NCBI GenBank assembly: GCA_002842285.1
Contig: PHCJ01000006.1
Location: forward strand, 29,260-93,259
DNA: 64,000 nt
Origin: Betaproteobacteria bacterium HGW-Betaproteobacteria-22
GTDB lineage: Bacteria; Pseudomonadota; Gammaproteobacteria; Burkholderiales; Methylophilaceae
Direction: 5' to 3'
In this document: one piece after another, positions 1-8,678 of the stretch
Numbering within the stretch: the stretch's first letter is position 1
How the letters are laid out: each line of letters starts with the position of its first letter
Notes under the pieces: model-generated
Database searches by the model: none
The model's input: the letters and a program-made list of their open reading frames with translations, nothing else
What the model was told of the DNA's origin: nothing
Translations under genes and position numbers: made by a program

Positions 1-477
1 ATTGATCTGGGAGAAAAGGCGCTGAATGTAGCGAAACTGCATCAGTTTGAAAGTGGTGCCAAGGTGGATTATCAATTGATTTCAGTAGAGCAGCTTGCCA
101 AGGAGTCGCCTGCCAGTTTTGATGTGGTGACCTGTATGGAAATGCTGGAGCATGTGCCTCATCCAGCTTCGGTGGTAGCGGCTTGTGCTAGCTTGGTGAA
201 GCCAGGCGGCTCAGTGTTTTTTTCAACAATTAACCGTAATCCCAAGGCTTATCTATATGCAGTGATTGGTGCTGAGTACGTGTTGAATCTGTTGCCAAAA
301 GGCACGCATGACTATGCGAAATTCATCAAGCCATCTGAGCTTTCAAGCTGGGTGCGCAATGCCGGGCTGGATCTGGCCGGTTTGCGCGGCATGACGTATC
401 ACCCTATCAAGCAGTATTACGCGCTTTGCGATGATGTTTCAGTAAACTATCTCATGCACACACGATTGGCAGCATGA
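1..477 (+). CDS. ubiG: Ubiquinone biosynthesis O-methyltransferase UbiG (5' part outside window)
   Basis: SAM-dependent methyltransferase for the two O-methylation steps of ubiquinone synthesis. The open frame runs unbroken from base 1, so the start codon and the N-terminal glycine-rich SAM loop lie upstream of the window. A GTG at 64 is internal, not the start. Visible are the end of the SAM-binding region (IDLGEKAL), the acidic motif before the post-II segment (DVVTCMEMLEHV), the GGSVFFSTINRN segment typical of UbiG, and a family-like C-terminus ending in VNYLMHTRLAA. Two consecutive TGA codons end it at 475-480. The HAD phosphatase follows after about 110 bp, a common ubiG neighbour in proteobacteria. 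Confidence 0.93.
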   Translation: MDLGEKALNVAKLHQFESGAKVDYQLISVEQLAKESPASFDVVTCMEMLEHVPHPASVVAACASLVKPGGSVFFSTINRNPKAYLYAVIGAEYVLNLLPKGTHDYAKFIKPSELSSWVRNAGLDLAGLRGMTYHPIKQYYALCDDVSVNYLMHTRLAA

Positions 478-588
478 TGAAAAACGTGTGTTCTTAGATC
501 AGGTGGTGCGTTTGGATGTTAAAAAAATCGCGTGCGTACGCACTTGAGTGTGGAGCTTTTGCATGGAAAGCGTTTTAAAGGGTAGCTA

Positions 589-1251
589 ATGGTTTTATTT
601 GATTTGGATGGCACGTTGGTCGATACCGCTCATGATTTGGCTTATGCGCTTAATTTGCAGCGCGAGCGGCACGGTTTGCCCGCACTTGCCTTGGCACTTA
701 TTCGCCCTTACGCATCACATGGTTCTACAGGCTTGTTGTATGTGGGGTTTGGCATTGCGCCGGATGATGCGGCGTTTGCCCCTATGCGTGAAGAGTATCT
801 GACTTTGTATGATGAGGTGCTCACACGTAAACCGCTGTTGTTCGATGGAATGCCCGGCCTGCTGAAGCACTTCGATGACCATGCGATACGCTGGGGCGTT
901 GTCACCAATAAACCGCGCAGATTTACACAGCCCTTGATGCAAAGCATTGGTTTGCTTGAGCGTGCGGCATGCGTGGTGAGCGGCGATGATGCGCCACGTC
1001 CAAAACCTTATCCTGACTCTTTGCTGTTAGCCTGCGCGCAGGCGGATGTGAAGCCGCAGGCTTGCTGGTATGTGGGTGATGCTGCGCGCGACATTGAGGC
1101 AGGCAAGGCTGCGGGTATGCACACGATAGTGGCAATGTACGGTTACTTAGGTGAGGCAGACCGGCCTGCTGAGTGGGGCGCAGATGCTTATATTCAACAG
1201 CCTTTAGATTTGTTAAGCCTGGATTTCTTAAATCTGGATTTGATGAGGTGA
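589..1251 (+). CDS. gph: HAD-family phosphatase, phosphoglycolate phosphatase (Gph) or MurNAc-6-phosphate phosphatase (MupP) type
   Basis: A 220-aa haloacid dehalogenase phosphatase. The nucleophile motif DLDGT is at residues 5-9 (D5 nucleophile, D7 acid/base). Motif II is VVTNKP (about residue 104), the Lys of motif III is in PKPYPD, and motif IV is VGDAARD. A stop codon two codons upstream leaves ATG 589 as the start, preceded by AAGGGT. Annotation pipelines call such proteins phosphoglycolate phosphatase. In Pseudomonas the HAD gene next to ubiG is MupP, which dephosphorylates N-acetylmuramate 6-phosphate in peptidoglycan recycling, so the position beside ubiG makes MupP a serious alternative. 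Sequence alone does not separate the two. Confidence 0.88.
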   Translation: MVLFDLDGTLVDTAHDLAYALNLQRERHGLPALALALIRPYASHGSTGLLYVGFGIAPDDAAFAPMREEYLTLYDEVLTRKPLLFDGMPGLLKHFDDHAIRWGVVTNKPRRFTQPLMQSIGLLERAACVVSGDDAPRPKPYPDSLLLACAQADVKPQACWYVGDAARDIEAGKAAGMHTIVAMYGYLGEADRPAEWGADAYIQQPLDLLSLDFLNLDLMR

Positions 1252-1343
1252 TTACATTGCTGTTTGAATATCAGTTTGCCAATATTTTTTGTGTTGGCGA
1301 CCTGTTCTTATTATGAAAATAAATACAGATTTAGAGCATATTG

Positions 1344-2705
1344 ATGCGTCAGCCACAAATTGACGGGGTAACTGAAACTCCAGCGTTGCCCAGCTTGCGC
1401 GAAGCGGCAATGTATTGGTTAAAACTTGGTTTTTTGAGTTTCGGTGGCCCTGCGGGACAAATTGCCATGATGCATCACGACTTGGTTGAAAAGAAACGCT
1501 GGATTTCAGATAAGCGTTTTTTGCATGCACTGAATTACTGCATGATTCTGCCCGGACCAGAAGCGCAGCAGTTAGCATCGTACATTGGCTGGCTAATGCA
1601 TAGAACCTGGGGTGGGTTGATTGCAGGTGGCTTGTTTGTATTGCCTTCTTTGTTATTGCTGATTGCGCTGAGTTGGGGCTATATGCGTTTTGGGGATATT
1701 CCGCAGGTTAACGCCATGTTGCAGGGGGTTAAACCCGCCGTAGTGGCAATCGTGTTATTCGCAGCCTATCGCATAGGCTTGCGTGTGCTCAAGAACAAGT
1801 GGCTATGGGGCATTGCCATTTTTGCTTTGATTGGCATTGCCTGGCTAAAGCTTCCTTTTCCCCTCATAGTTATTGGAGCAGGCCTAATAGGCTTGGCAGC
1901 ACATTATTATTTTCCGAGCACATTCAATGTCGTAAAAGGCCATGATGCGACACAGTCTGTACAAGTAAAAGCACACATCGATGATGATACGCCAACGCCG
2001 GCACATGCTGTGTTTAGCACTAAAAAAGCCTTGATCTGGCTCACATTGGCACTGACTGCCTGGTGCCTTGTGATGGGAGTGATGGTGTGTAGCTACAGTT
2101 GGCAGGGGGTGCTGACGCAAATGGGCTGGTTTTTTACTAAAGCCGCACTGCTGACCTTTGGTGGTGCCTATGCGGTATTGCCTTATGTTTATCAAGGGGC
2201 TGTCGAGCAGTATCAATGGCTGACTGCGCATCAAATGATGGATGGTCTGGCGTTGGGTGAAACTACGCCCGGCCCACTGATTATGGTGGTAGCTTTTGTT
2301 GCCTTTGTAGGCGGCTGGACGCAAGCCGTGTTGGGCAGTGAGCACTTGTTCTTATCCGGAGCGCTGGCTTCCGTTGTGGTGACATTTTTTACTTTTTTGC
2401 CTTCGTTTTTGTTTATTTTTATCGGTGCACCATTGGTGGAATCCACTCAGAATAATTTGAAACTTACGTCACCTCTGACGGCCATTACTGCTGCGGTGGT
2501 GGGCGTCATTGTTAGTTTGGCTTTGTTTTTTGCACAGCATGTGTTTGTGCCGAACATGACAGTGGATGGCCTAGATATCTATGCGGTTCTAATCTCAATG
2601 CTGGCCTTAAGGTTGTTAATCAAAAACAATTTGAGTTTGATTAAACTGGTGGCAATTGCTGCCGTGCTTGGTTTGTTACATTTTTATATTGATCTGGCGT
2701 TATAG
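1344..2705 (+). CDS. chrA: Chromate transporter ChrA (CHR family, two-domain)
   Basis: An integral membrane protein of about 453 aa with two homologous halves, as in long-chain CHR proteins. The N-terminal half has the family signature LKLGFLSFGGPAGQIAMM (about residues 26-43) and LPGPEAQQLASYIGW. The C-terminal half repeats it as FTKAALLTFGGAYAVLPY and LGETTPGPLIMVVAFVAF. Many hydrophobic helices lie between. The family exports chromate by proton antiport; substrate in this organism is inferred. TTG at 1341 is in frame directly before ATG 1344 and could also start it. It converges on recR with only 9 bp between the stop codons. Confidence 0.9.
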   Translation: MRQPQIDGVTETPALPSLREAAMYWLKLGFLSFGGPAGQIAMMHHDLVEKKRWISDKRFLHALNYCMILPGPEAQQLASYIGWLMHRTWGGLIAGGLFVLPSLLLLIALSWGYMRFGDIPQVNAMLQGVKPAVVAIVLFAAYRIGLRVLKNKWLWGIAIFALIGIAWLKLPFPLIVIGAGLIGLAAHYYFPSTFNVVKGHDATQSVQVKAHIDDDTPTPAHAVFSTKKALIWLTLALTAWCLVMGVMVCSYSWQGVLTQMGWFFTKAALLTFGGAYAVLPYVYQGAVEQYQWLTAHQMMDGLALGETTPGPLIMVVAFVAFVGGWTQAVLGSEHLFLSGALASVVVTFFTFLPSFLFIFIGAPLVESTQNNLKLTSPLTAITAAVVGVIVSLALFFAQHVFVPNMTVDGLDIYAVLISMLALRLLIKNNLSLIKLVAIAAVLGLLHFYIDLAL

Positions 2706-2714
2706 GTCGGAAAG

Positions 2715-3311
2715 TTAAACGTTTCTGCGTTCGAGCATGGCTTGAGCCAGGGTGCCTGTGTCTACGTATTCAATCTCACCTCCCATGGGCATGCCGCGCG
2801 CGATGCGGCTGACCTTGATGTCTCTGGCGCGTAACAGTTCACTGATGTAATGCGCAGTGGCATCACCTTCTACCGTGTAGTTGGTCGCCAGGATGACTTC
2901 TTGTACGTGTCCGCTCTGAGCGCGTTTAATGAGCTTGTCCAGATGGATTTCTTTGGGGCCAATGCCGTCTAGCGGGGAGAGTCTGCCCATGAGTACGAAA
3001 TACATGCCATGATAGGCGCGCGTATTTTCAAGCATAATGAGGTCGGTAGGCATTTCCACTACACACAGTACGCTGTTGTCACGCTGTGGCGAATCACATA
3101 ATGCACACACTGGCTGTTCGCTAAAGGTGTTACAGAGTCTGCAATGCCCTACCACTTGCAGGGCGTTATCCAACGCTATGGATAAGCTATTGGCGCCTTG
3201 TCTATCGCGTTGCAGCAGGTAATAAGCCATGCGCTGTGCCGATTTTGGGCCTACGCCAGGCAGGCAGCGTAAGCTTTCAATCAGTTGTTCAAGGGCAGGT
3301 GGGTTTTTCAT
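2715..3311 (-). CDS. recR: Recombination mediator RecR
   Basis: A 198-aa RecR, the usual family length. It acts with RecO (and RecF) to load RecA on SSB-coated single-stranded DNA. In order it shows a helix-hairpin-helix ([20 protein letters not shown], residues 14-33), a four-cysteine zinc finger (C57, C60, C69, C72), and a Toprim domain with [12 protein letters not shown] and the family-typical [13 protein letters not shown]. It ends the dnaX-ybaB-recR operon on the minus strand, a gene order conserved across many bacteria, with 15 bp between ybaB and recR. Confidence 0.97.
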   Translation of the reverse strand: MKNPPALEQLIESLRCLPGVGPKSAQRMAYYLLQRDRQGANSLSIALDNALQVVGHCRLCNTFSEQPVCALCDSPQRDNSVLCVVEMPTDLIMLENTRAYHGMYFVLMGRLSPLDGIGPKEIHLDKLIKRAQSGHVQEVILATNYTVEGDATAHYISELLRARDIKVSRIARGMPMGGEIEYVDTGTLAQAMLERRNV

Positions 3312-3326
3312 GAATACACGCGAGTA

Positions 3327-3635
3327 TTAGAACGGGAGTTTCATTCCTGCCGGCATAAAACTGGATAGACGTGCAGAGGAGGTTGCCTCTACTTTGCCAG
3401 CGGCGTCTTTCAGTGCAATTACCAACAGGTCTTCCAATGTTTCTTTGTCGTCCATTACGCTGTCATCCAGAGTGACGCGTTTTACCTCATTTTTACAGGT
3501 CATTTGTACTTTTACCAAGCCGTTGGCAGCAACACCTTCAACTTCAATATTGGCAAGTTCTTCTTGTGCTTTTTGCATATTTGCCTGCATTTGCTGGGCT
3601 TGCTTCATTAAATTTCCCATGCCGCCTTTCATCAT
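3327..3635 (-). CDS. YbaB/EbfC family nucleoid-associated protein
   Basis: A 102-aa small DNA-binding protein of the YbaB/EbfC family. It begins with a Met/Gly/Lys-rich stretch and a Gln-rich helix ([20 protein letters not shown]), followed by the beta region [42 protein letters not shown] cut here into its recognisable parts: [20 protein letters not shown] and [20 protein letters not shown] seven bases upstream fixes ATG 3635 over the adjacent second ATG. Members form dimers that bind DNA. Its place between dnaX and recR is the conserved one. Confidence 0.94.
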   Translation of the reverse strand: MMKGGMGNLMKQAQQMQANMQKAQEELANIEVEGVAANGLVKVQMTCKNEVKRVTLDDSVMDDKETLEDLLVIALKDAAGKVEATSSARLSSFMPAGMKLPF

Positions 3636-3698
3636 GTGAGTTCTCCTTAAATTGGTTGGTTAAAAGTTAGGTTAAATTCGAGCGTGTGATGTAACCGT

Positions 3699-5342
3699 TT
3701 ATAACGGTTTGATACTGTTGGGAATAATGGTTGCGCCAAAATCGTTAATTAAGGTCTGCACAAATTGATCCTGTTCGATGGCTTGCTCGGCATTGGCTTG
3801 TGCGGTGGCTTTTTCGTGCATGATTTGCTTGGCCGGTGTGTTGCCGGTGCCGCCGATATTAAACTGAAGTTTGATTTTTTTATCAAAATATTGTGCGATG
3901 GCTGTACTTAGTTTTTCCTGGTAATTCGGTGACAGTAAGTGTTTTTGCGCTTCGGGAACGCTGAGTGAAATGCTGTGTGCATCATAGCTCACGAGTTCAC
4001 AGTGCTTGGCGAGTTCTCTTGCCAGCCCCAGTTTTAATTCATCGACTAGATTGCGCCAGTTGCCATCAAAATTCCCGGTATCGTGACCAACCACCTGTTC
4101 AGGCACGTTTGGCTGCGGATGCGCATTTGTCTTTTTAGCAGCATCTGCTGTGGCTGGCGGTGAAGCAGGGGTTGCCATGGGCGTGCTACGCGGCGAAGTT
4201 TGCGTTGTTGTGTTGTGGTTGTCTGACTGCTTTCGAAGCGTTGCCGGGTTGCCGTTTTCAATGGGAGTGAATGCCAGCATGCGTAATAAGCTCATGGTGA
4301 ATCCTGCAAACTCGTCAGGTGCAAGGCCAATGTCGCGGCGGCCGAGCAGGGCAATTTGATAGTAGAGTTGCAGTGTTTCAGGTTGAATACTTTGCGCCAG
4401 TGACAATAAAGTTTCTCTTTCAGGCAAGTCGTCTGCCACTGTGTCCGGCACAGCCTGTGCCACAGCAATTTGATGGAGCAGTTGTGCAAAATCATTGAGG
4501 GCTGCTTCAAATGAAATGCTGCGCTCTTCCATCACTTTTGCTTGGTTGATTAAGCTGCTGCCGTTATTGGTTAACAGAGCTTCTAGTAACTGGTATAAAT
4601 AACTTTGGTCTATGGCGCCTAACATGGCGCGCACTTCGGTTTCGTTGACCATTTGACCGCCATAGGCAATAGCTTGATCGGTGAGTGAAAGAGCATCGCG
4701 CATACTGCCGTTAGCCGCACGTGAAATTAAATGCAATGCGTTAGGCTCAAATGGAATGTTTTCCTGTGTCAGAATGTTTTGCAGATGGCTTGTGATGGAG
4801 GTGCCAGCCATTTGGCGCAAATTAAACTGCAGGCAGCGTGATAATACGGTGACGGGCACCTTTTGCGGGTCAGTCGTTGCCAGTATAAATTTAACGTGCG
4901 TGGGCGGCTCTTCCAAAGTTTTGAGCATCGCATTAAAAGCACTTTTCGACAGCATGTGTACTTCATCAATGATGTACACTTTGTAGCGGCCAGCGGTGGG
5001 GGCGTATTGCGCATTGTCGAGCAGGTCACGCATGGCGTCTACCTGCGTATTGCTTGCTGCGTCGACTTCGATTAAGTCAACAAAACGTCCTTTGTCAATT
5101 TCACTACAGGTGCTACATACGCCACATGGCTTTGCGCTAACGCCTGTTTCACAATTAAGTGACTTGGCTAAAATACGGGCCAGCGTGGTTTTGCCTACCC
5201 CGCGTGTGCCAGTAAACAGGTAGGCGTGGTGTAATCGATTTTGTTCCAAAGCGTTGGTTAAAGCACGAACTACATGGTCTTGACCGACCAGTGTTTCAAA
5301 TGATTTTGGGCGCCATTTACGCGCGAGGACTTGATATGACAT
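3699..5342 (-). CDS. dnaX: DNA polymerase III subunit gamma/tau
   Basis: A 547-aa clamp-loader ATPase. Walker A GTRGVGKT is at residues 45-52. The zinc-binding cysteines are C64, C73, C76 and C79, and the DEVH box is at 126-129. The sensor-1 region ILATTDPQKVPVTVLSRC and domain III follow. The C-terminal tau-like part starts after a low-complexity Pro/Ala/Thr linker (about residues 365-410). The linker carries a GCT AAA AAG run (codons 402-404, at 4131-4139), where a -1 shift would terminate after ten codons; this resembles the E. coli gamma frameshift position but lacks a full A-AAA-AAG heptamer. It is the first gene of the dnaX-ybaB-recR unit, downstream of ffs. Confidence 0.96.
   Translation of the reverse strand: MSYQVLARKWRPKSFETLVGQDHVVRALTNALEQNRLHHAYLFTGTRGVGKTTLARILAKSLNCETGVSAKPCGVCSTCSEIDKGRFVDLIEVDAASNTQVDAMRDLLDNAQYAPTAGRYKVYIIDEVHMLSKSAFNAMLKTLEEPPTHVKFILATTDPQKVPVTVLSRCLQFNLRQMAGTSITSHLQNILTQENIPFEPNALHLISRAANGSMRDALSLTDQAIAYGGQMVNETEVRAMLGAIDQSYLYQLLEALLTNNGSSLINQAKVMEERSISFEAALNDFAQLLHQIAVAQAVPDTVADDLPERETLLSLAQSIQPETLQLYYQIALLGRRDIGLAPDEFAGFTMSLLRMLAFTPIENGNPATLRKQSDNHNTTTQTSPRSTPMATPASPPATADAAKKTNAHPQPNVPEQVVGHDTGNFDGNWRNLVDELKLGLARELAKHCELVSYDAHSISLSVPEAQKHLLSPNYQEKLSTAIAQYFDKKIKLQFNIGGTGNTPAKQIMHEKATAQANAEQAIEQDQFVQTLINDFGATIIPNSIKPL
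4131..4139 (-). promoter_or_regulatory. Possible -1 frameshift site in dnaX (gamma subunit)
   Basis: The minus strand reads GCT AAA AAG in frame at codons 402-404, in the linker between the clamp-loader domains and the tau-like C-terminus. Slipping back one base after AAG gives ten sense codons and then TGA, which would yield a gamma-length product. Downstream, TGCG/CGCA can pair around a CATC loop, but this stem is short. The heptamer is T-AAA-AAG rather than A-AAA-AAG, so P-site re-pairing would be poor. Confidence 0.25.
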
Positions 5343-5499
5343 AGCGCATTACTTTAGCTGAAAATTGTGTTTTAGTCTTTAGATTTGTGAGGTGGGATTG
5401 AATTATTCTTTTGGATTTTGAACTGGTAATGGCTAATGAATGAGGTAGTGTACCGCTGGATTGAATCGTAGCATTAAACAGAACAAACACCCATCAGAA

Positions 5500-5597
5500 G
5501 GTGGCGAGCCATGACCCCGGCACTTGCTTAATAGTTGTGGCTGCTTGCTTCCGCACCTGACCAGATTGGCTACTTCACAATGCGGGGAGGCCCGCCA
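5500..5597 (-). ncRNA. ffs: Signal recognition particle RNA, small (4.5S) type
   Basis: On the minus strand, positions 5562-5539 read GGTCAGGTGCGGAAG followed by CAAGCAGCC, the conserved apical SRP domain IV with its GGAA tetraloop and the symmetric and asymmetric loops that bind Ffh. The ends pair: the 5' GGCGGGCC (5596-5589) matches the 3' GGCTCGCC (5510-5503) with one G-U pair, giving a hairpin of roughly 97 nt. No Alu domain is present, as expected for proteobacteria. The RNA targets ribosomes making membrane proteins to FtsY/Sec. Exact ends are estimated from the stem. Confidence 0.93.
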
Positions 5598-5603
5598 AGT
5601 TTG

Positions 5604-5609
5604 ATTTTA
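5604..5609 (-). promoter_or_regulatory. Likely -10 element of the ffs promoter
   Basis: The minus strand reads TAAAAT, followed by seven bases and then the first G of the SRP RNA stem, which fits the expected -10 to +1 distance. No good -35 hexamer is visible at 16-18 bp upstream. Confidence 0.4.
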
Positions 5610-5723
5610 CTACAGTTGGCCATGTTCGGGGAGGGTCTGGTGTGTTTTTTGTAGACGCCCTGTTGGTAAAGCGCACTTGTAGCGCACCTGGAGAGGGTTT
5701 TTTATGTGGATCAATGTGAGCGA

Positions 5724-6770
5724 TTAGCCGTTCACATGGTCATCAGGGTATCTTTTTTTAATGGCGAGTATGTCATTGAAGTGCCTAAAGAAGGCGTCCA
5801 CACAGGCAGGGTCAAAGTGCGAGCCAGCATTTTTTTTGAGATAAACACACGCCTCGTTTACGCTCCACGCATGCTTGTGCGGGCGGGCGGAGGTGAGCAC
5901 ATCAAAGACATCTGCTACGGCTACGATGCGACCCGACAAGGGGATGTTTTCGCCTGATAATCCTCTTGGATAACCGCTACCATCAAATTTTTCATGGTGG
6001 GTGTAGGCGATCTCTGCGGCTAGTTGTAACAGCGGTGAGTTGCCGTTGCTTAAGAGTTTGTGACCGATGATGGTATGCTGCTTCACTAGGTTGAATTCCT
6101 GAGTAATTAACTTGCCCAGCTTGAGCAGAACTGAGTTGATGATGCCGATCTTCCCAACATCGTGCATGGGGGCGGCCTTGAATATCAAGTCCTGCTCCTG
6201 TAGTGTGAGCCCCAGGCCGCTGGCGATTAGTTTGGCATAGTTTGCGATGCGCTGGATGTGTGCATGGGTATGGGGTTCGCGGTATTCAATGGCCTGAGTG
6301 AGAAGAAATATCGTTTCTTGTTCTTGGGCGCTGATCTTGGCTGTGGCTTTGTTAATCTCTTCATTCAGCCATGTGTGGTGGTCATTTAATCTTTTTTGGC
6401 TTTGCCTTAATGTGAGCATGTTTCTGGCACGGACAACAAATTCACTGTTGTCTAACGGTTTGTTCAGAAAATCTGTGACCCCTGCGGCTAGCGCATTTTG
6501 CCTGACTGTTGTTTCACTGGCCTGGACAATCATCAATACTGGAATGTCAGCATAATCCACAAACCCTCGGAATTGCTGTGTGAACTGTATGCCATTCATT
6601 TCTGGCATGATGTAATCAACCACAACCATGTCTGGTTCATTATCAATACACCAGTCTAGTGCTTCACCTGGATTGGTGAAGGCAATCGCTTCATATTCCG
6701 GGATTTTTTTAATCAGGTGCTGTAACAGTGAAACGTTTAGTTCGGTGTCATCTATGAGTAGAATGCGCAT
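5724..6770 (-). CDS. Response regulator with HD-GYP cyclic-di-GMP phosphodiesterase domain
   Basis: A 348-aa two-domain protein. The receiver domain (residues 1-125) has the acidic pair D7-D8, phosphoacceptor D52 and Lys104. A helical linker (about 125-155) leads to an HD-GYP domain with H169/H171 in THAHIQRI, the metal-binding HD at 203-204, HHEKFDGSGYP (258-268) and VADVFDVLTS. This is the RpfG-type layout and would hydrolyse c-di-GMP in the cytoplasm when phosphorylated. No cognate kinase is adjacent in the same direction; the kinase at 7067 is divergent. With flagellar genes nearby, a role in motility versus attachment is plausible but inferred. Confidence 0.92.
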   Translation of the reverse strand: MRILLIDDTELNVSLLQHLIKKIPEYEAIAFTNPGEALDWCIDNEPDMVVVDYIMPEMNGIQFTQQFRGFVDYADIPVLMIVQASETTVRQNALAAGVTDFLNKPLDNSEFVVRARNMLTLRQSQKRLNDHHTWLNEEINKATAKISAQEQETIFLLTQAIEYREPHTHAHIQRIANYAKLIASGLGLTLQEQDLIFKAAPMHDVGKIGIINSVLLKLGKLITQEFNLVKQHTIIGHKLLSNGNSPLLQLAAEIAYTHHEKFDGSGYPRGLSGENIPLSGRIVAVADVFDVLTSARPHKHAWSVNEACVYLKKNAGSHFDPACVDAFFRHFNDILAIKKRYPDDHVNG

Positions 6771-6814
6771 TTCGCCTCGTCAATATGCTTCATAAAACAA
6801 TGTCATTATCTCGT

Positions 6815-6934
6815 AAAAAATCCATCAAACTGTGCGGCGCTGCCATTTTTAGCAACATTTGCCAACTTGTTGGTTTTAGTGTTGACTATCAGTCGATGGC
6901 AAGTCTTAATGGAAAATTCGGGCTAGTTCTTAAT
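6815..6934 (+). repeat. Intergenic repeat, copy A (related to 35780-35903)
   Basis: About 120 bp that aligns nearly end to end, at roughly 85% identity by eye, with 35780-35903. Shared blocks include CCATCAAACTGTG, GCCATTTTTAGCAAC and GCCAACTTGTTG. Its right end, TTAATGGAAAATTCGGG, resembles the TAATGGAAAATCTGGG terminal motif of the other copies. No inverted left end is visible, so this copy looks truncated. It fills most of the gap between the divergent HD-GYP and kinase genes. Confidence 0.8.
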
Positions 6935-7066
6935 ATGATTCAATATTTATCTGAATGTTTTAGCATTAAGACATAAATGTATAATAGCCTAGTATGTACA
7001 ATTTTAAAGAATAGAATGCGCTAAAATCTCATGCAACATGATATGAGTCCTGTTGGATAAATCTAA

Positions 7067-8566
7067 ATGCCTGATTCACTTAAAACAACAAAATCAATCC
7101 AACTCAAACCATTTTTCTGCAATGTGCAATTTGTAGAATCTGTATTGCACGGTGTGTCGGATGAACTGTATGTAATCAATGCGGAAAATATGCAGATCCT
7201 CTATGTCAATGAGCGCGTGCTGAAGAACAATGCTTATGATTTTGAGCAACTCAAGCAGCAGAGTTTGCTTAATGTGCTTGGTGTGGGCCAGGCAAGTATG
7301 CAGCGATACTTGTCTGAGCATCAGTCTTTGGGTGAGTTCTTTGAGATGGTGCAGGAGCTAACGCTTGAAAATACAGCGCATCAGGCAGTTAAGTTGCTGG
7401 CTAAATGTATTGAATTTAATCATAAGCCTTGCATTTTAGTGATTAAACCAGCTGTTTCCGGAAATGGCGCCAAAGACACCAGCGCGTTTTTAGATAATTT
7501 TTTGCAGGCCTTGCATGAAAGTGAGTCGCGCGTAGATGAAATTGTATCGAACACGCCAGGTATGTTTTTTCAGTTGCAGCGCAACAGTGAGGGTGCGCTA
7601 TCTTTTGCCTATTTAAGCGAAGGTTGTCAGGCGCTTTTAGGCTTGAGTGCTAGCGATTTGCAGCAGGATGCAAAGTTGTTTTATGAAATGATTAACCCGG
7701 AAGACCGGGCAAGGCTTAATCAACGCTTTGAACTCTCGGCAATGGAGCTCAGTCAGCTGGATTGGGAGGGCCGTGTCTGGATTCACGACTGGCAGGATCA
7801 TAAGTGGATTAACCTACGTGCGATTCCTCACCAGTTAGACAATGGTCAGATACAGTGGGCCGGTATTATTATCAATATTACAGAAAGCAAGGAAGAAAAG
7901 CTGGAGCTTGAATCTTCCAGACGCGAGCTCGCTGAATTAACGGCGCATTTAAATCAGGTGAAAGAGCAGGAGCGTACCAGAATCGCGCGCGAGATTCACG
8001 ATGATTTGGGTGGGAATTTAACTGCCATCAAAATCGGGCTGTCTTCAATTATTCGGCGAATTACCAATGGTCAGCCAGTCACCAGGGAGCAGGCGCTTAA
8101 TTTAGAGGGGATTGTTGATAACACGTTTGAAGCTGTGCACAGAATTTCCAGCGATTTACGGCCCAATGTGCTGGATCTGGGTATTGTTGCAGCGCTTGAA
8201 TGGCAGGCTAAAGCATTTGAAAAGCAGGTGGGTGTCCCGTGTCATTTTACATTTAACCAGAATGATATTTACGTTTCTCCTGAGCAGGCGATTGCGTTGT
8301 TTCGCATATGTCAGGAGTCTATGTCTAATATTGCCAAGCATGCGGAGGCTACAAGAGTGAATTTGGATTTGGATATTTATAAAAATGAAATTATGATGAT
8401 GATCAGTGATAACGGGGTCGGCATCAGCGCGTCAGATATTTATAAGTCCAATTCTTTTGGATTGCGGGGGATGCAGGAACGCGTGGCTGCATTAAATGGC
8501 CATTTTGAAATTGGCCAACAAGACAAGGGCACGTTGATTACAGTTAGGCTGCCCTTGGAGCAATAA
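7067..8566 (+). CDS. Cytoplasmic PAS-domain sensor histidine kinase (NarL-partner, HisKA_3 type)
   Basis: A 499-aa kinase without an evident membrane segment. An N-terminal PAS-like region (about 20-130, DELYVINAENMQILYVNE) and a second PAS/PAC region (about 155-275, ending WAGIIINITESKEEK) precede the dimerisation domain. H311 in IAREIHDDLGGNLTAIKIGL is the expected phospho-accepting His. The HATPase domain shows CQESMSNIAKHA (N box), ISDNGVGIS (G1) and GLRGMQER (G2). The regulator of the matching NarL/LuxR class follows after 112 bp, so the two form a two-component system. The signal is unknown; soluble PAS domains suggest an internal cue such as redox state. Confidence 0.92.
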   Translation: MPDSLKTTKSIQLKPFFCNVQFVESVLHGVSDELYVINAENMQILYVNERVLKNNAYDFEQLKQQSLLNVLGVGQASMQRYLSEHQSLGEFFEMVQELTLENTAHQAVKLLAKCIEFNHKPCILVIKPAVSGNGAKDTSAFLDNFLQALHESESRVDEIVSNTPGMFFQLQRNSEGALSFAYLSEGCQALLGLSASDLQQDAKLFYEMINPEDRARLNQRFELSAMELSQLDWEGRVWIHDWQDHKWINLRAIPHQLDNGQIQWAGIIINITESKEEKLELESSRRELAELTAHLNQVKEQERTRIAREIHDDLGGNLTAIKIGLSSIIRRITNGQPVTREQALNLEGIVDNTFEAVHRISSDLRPNVLDLGIVAALEWQAKAFEKQVGVPCHFTFNQNDIYVSPEQAIALFRICQESMSNIAKHAEATRVNLDLDIYKNEIMMMISDNGVGISASDIYKSNSFGLRGMQERVAALNGHFEIGQQDKGTLITVRLPLEQ

Positions 8567-8678
8567 GCGGCAGGTCATTGATGTGCTTCGGTTCTGTATA
8601 AATTTTATTGAACAGGATGTTAGATAACTTGTTTTAATTGATTGATTTTAAATAGTAAACAATAAACTTCGGCGCAAT

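Noticed and set aside
532..543. Palindrome GTGCGTACGCAC between ubiG and the HAD gene
   Set aside because: A single 12-bp palindrome with no second copy and no known operator match; too little to call a site.
1252..1578. 108-codon minus-strand frame over the chrA start
   Set aside because: A shadow of chrA with no start signals and no family features.
5657..5703. Hairpin with CCCT/AGGG, GGT/ACC and GCGC/GCGC blocks followed by TTTTTT on the plus strand
   Set aside because: It would terminate plus-strand transcription, but no plus-strand gene precedes it; on the minus strand the T-run is on the wrong side.
6785..6976. 63-codon open frame on the plus strand
   Set aside because: It lies within repeat copy A, has no ribosome-binding site, and the related repeat at 35780 does not preserve the frame cleanly.
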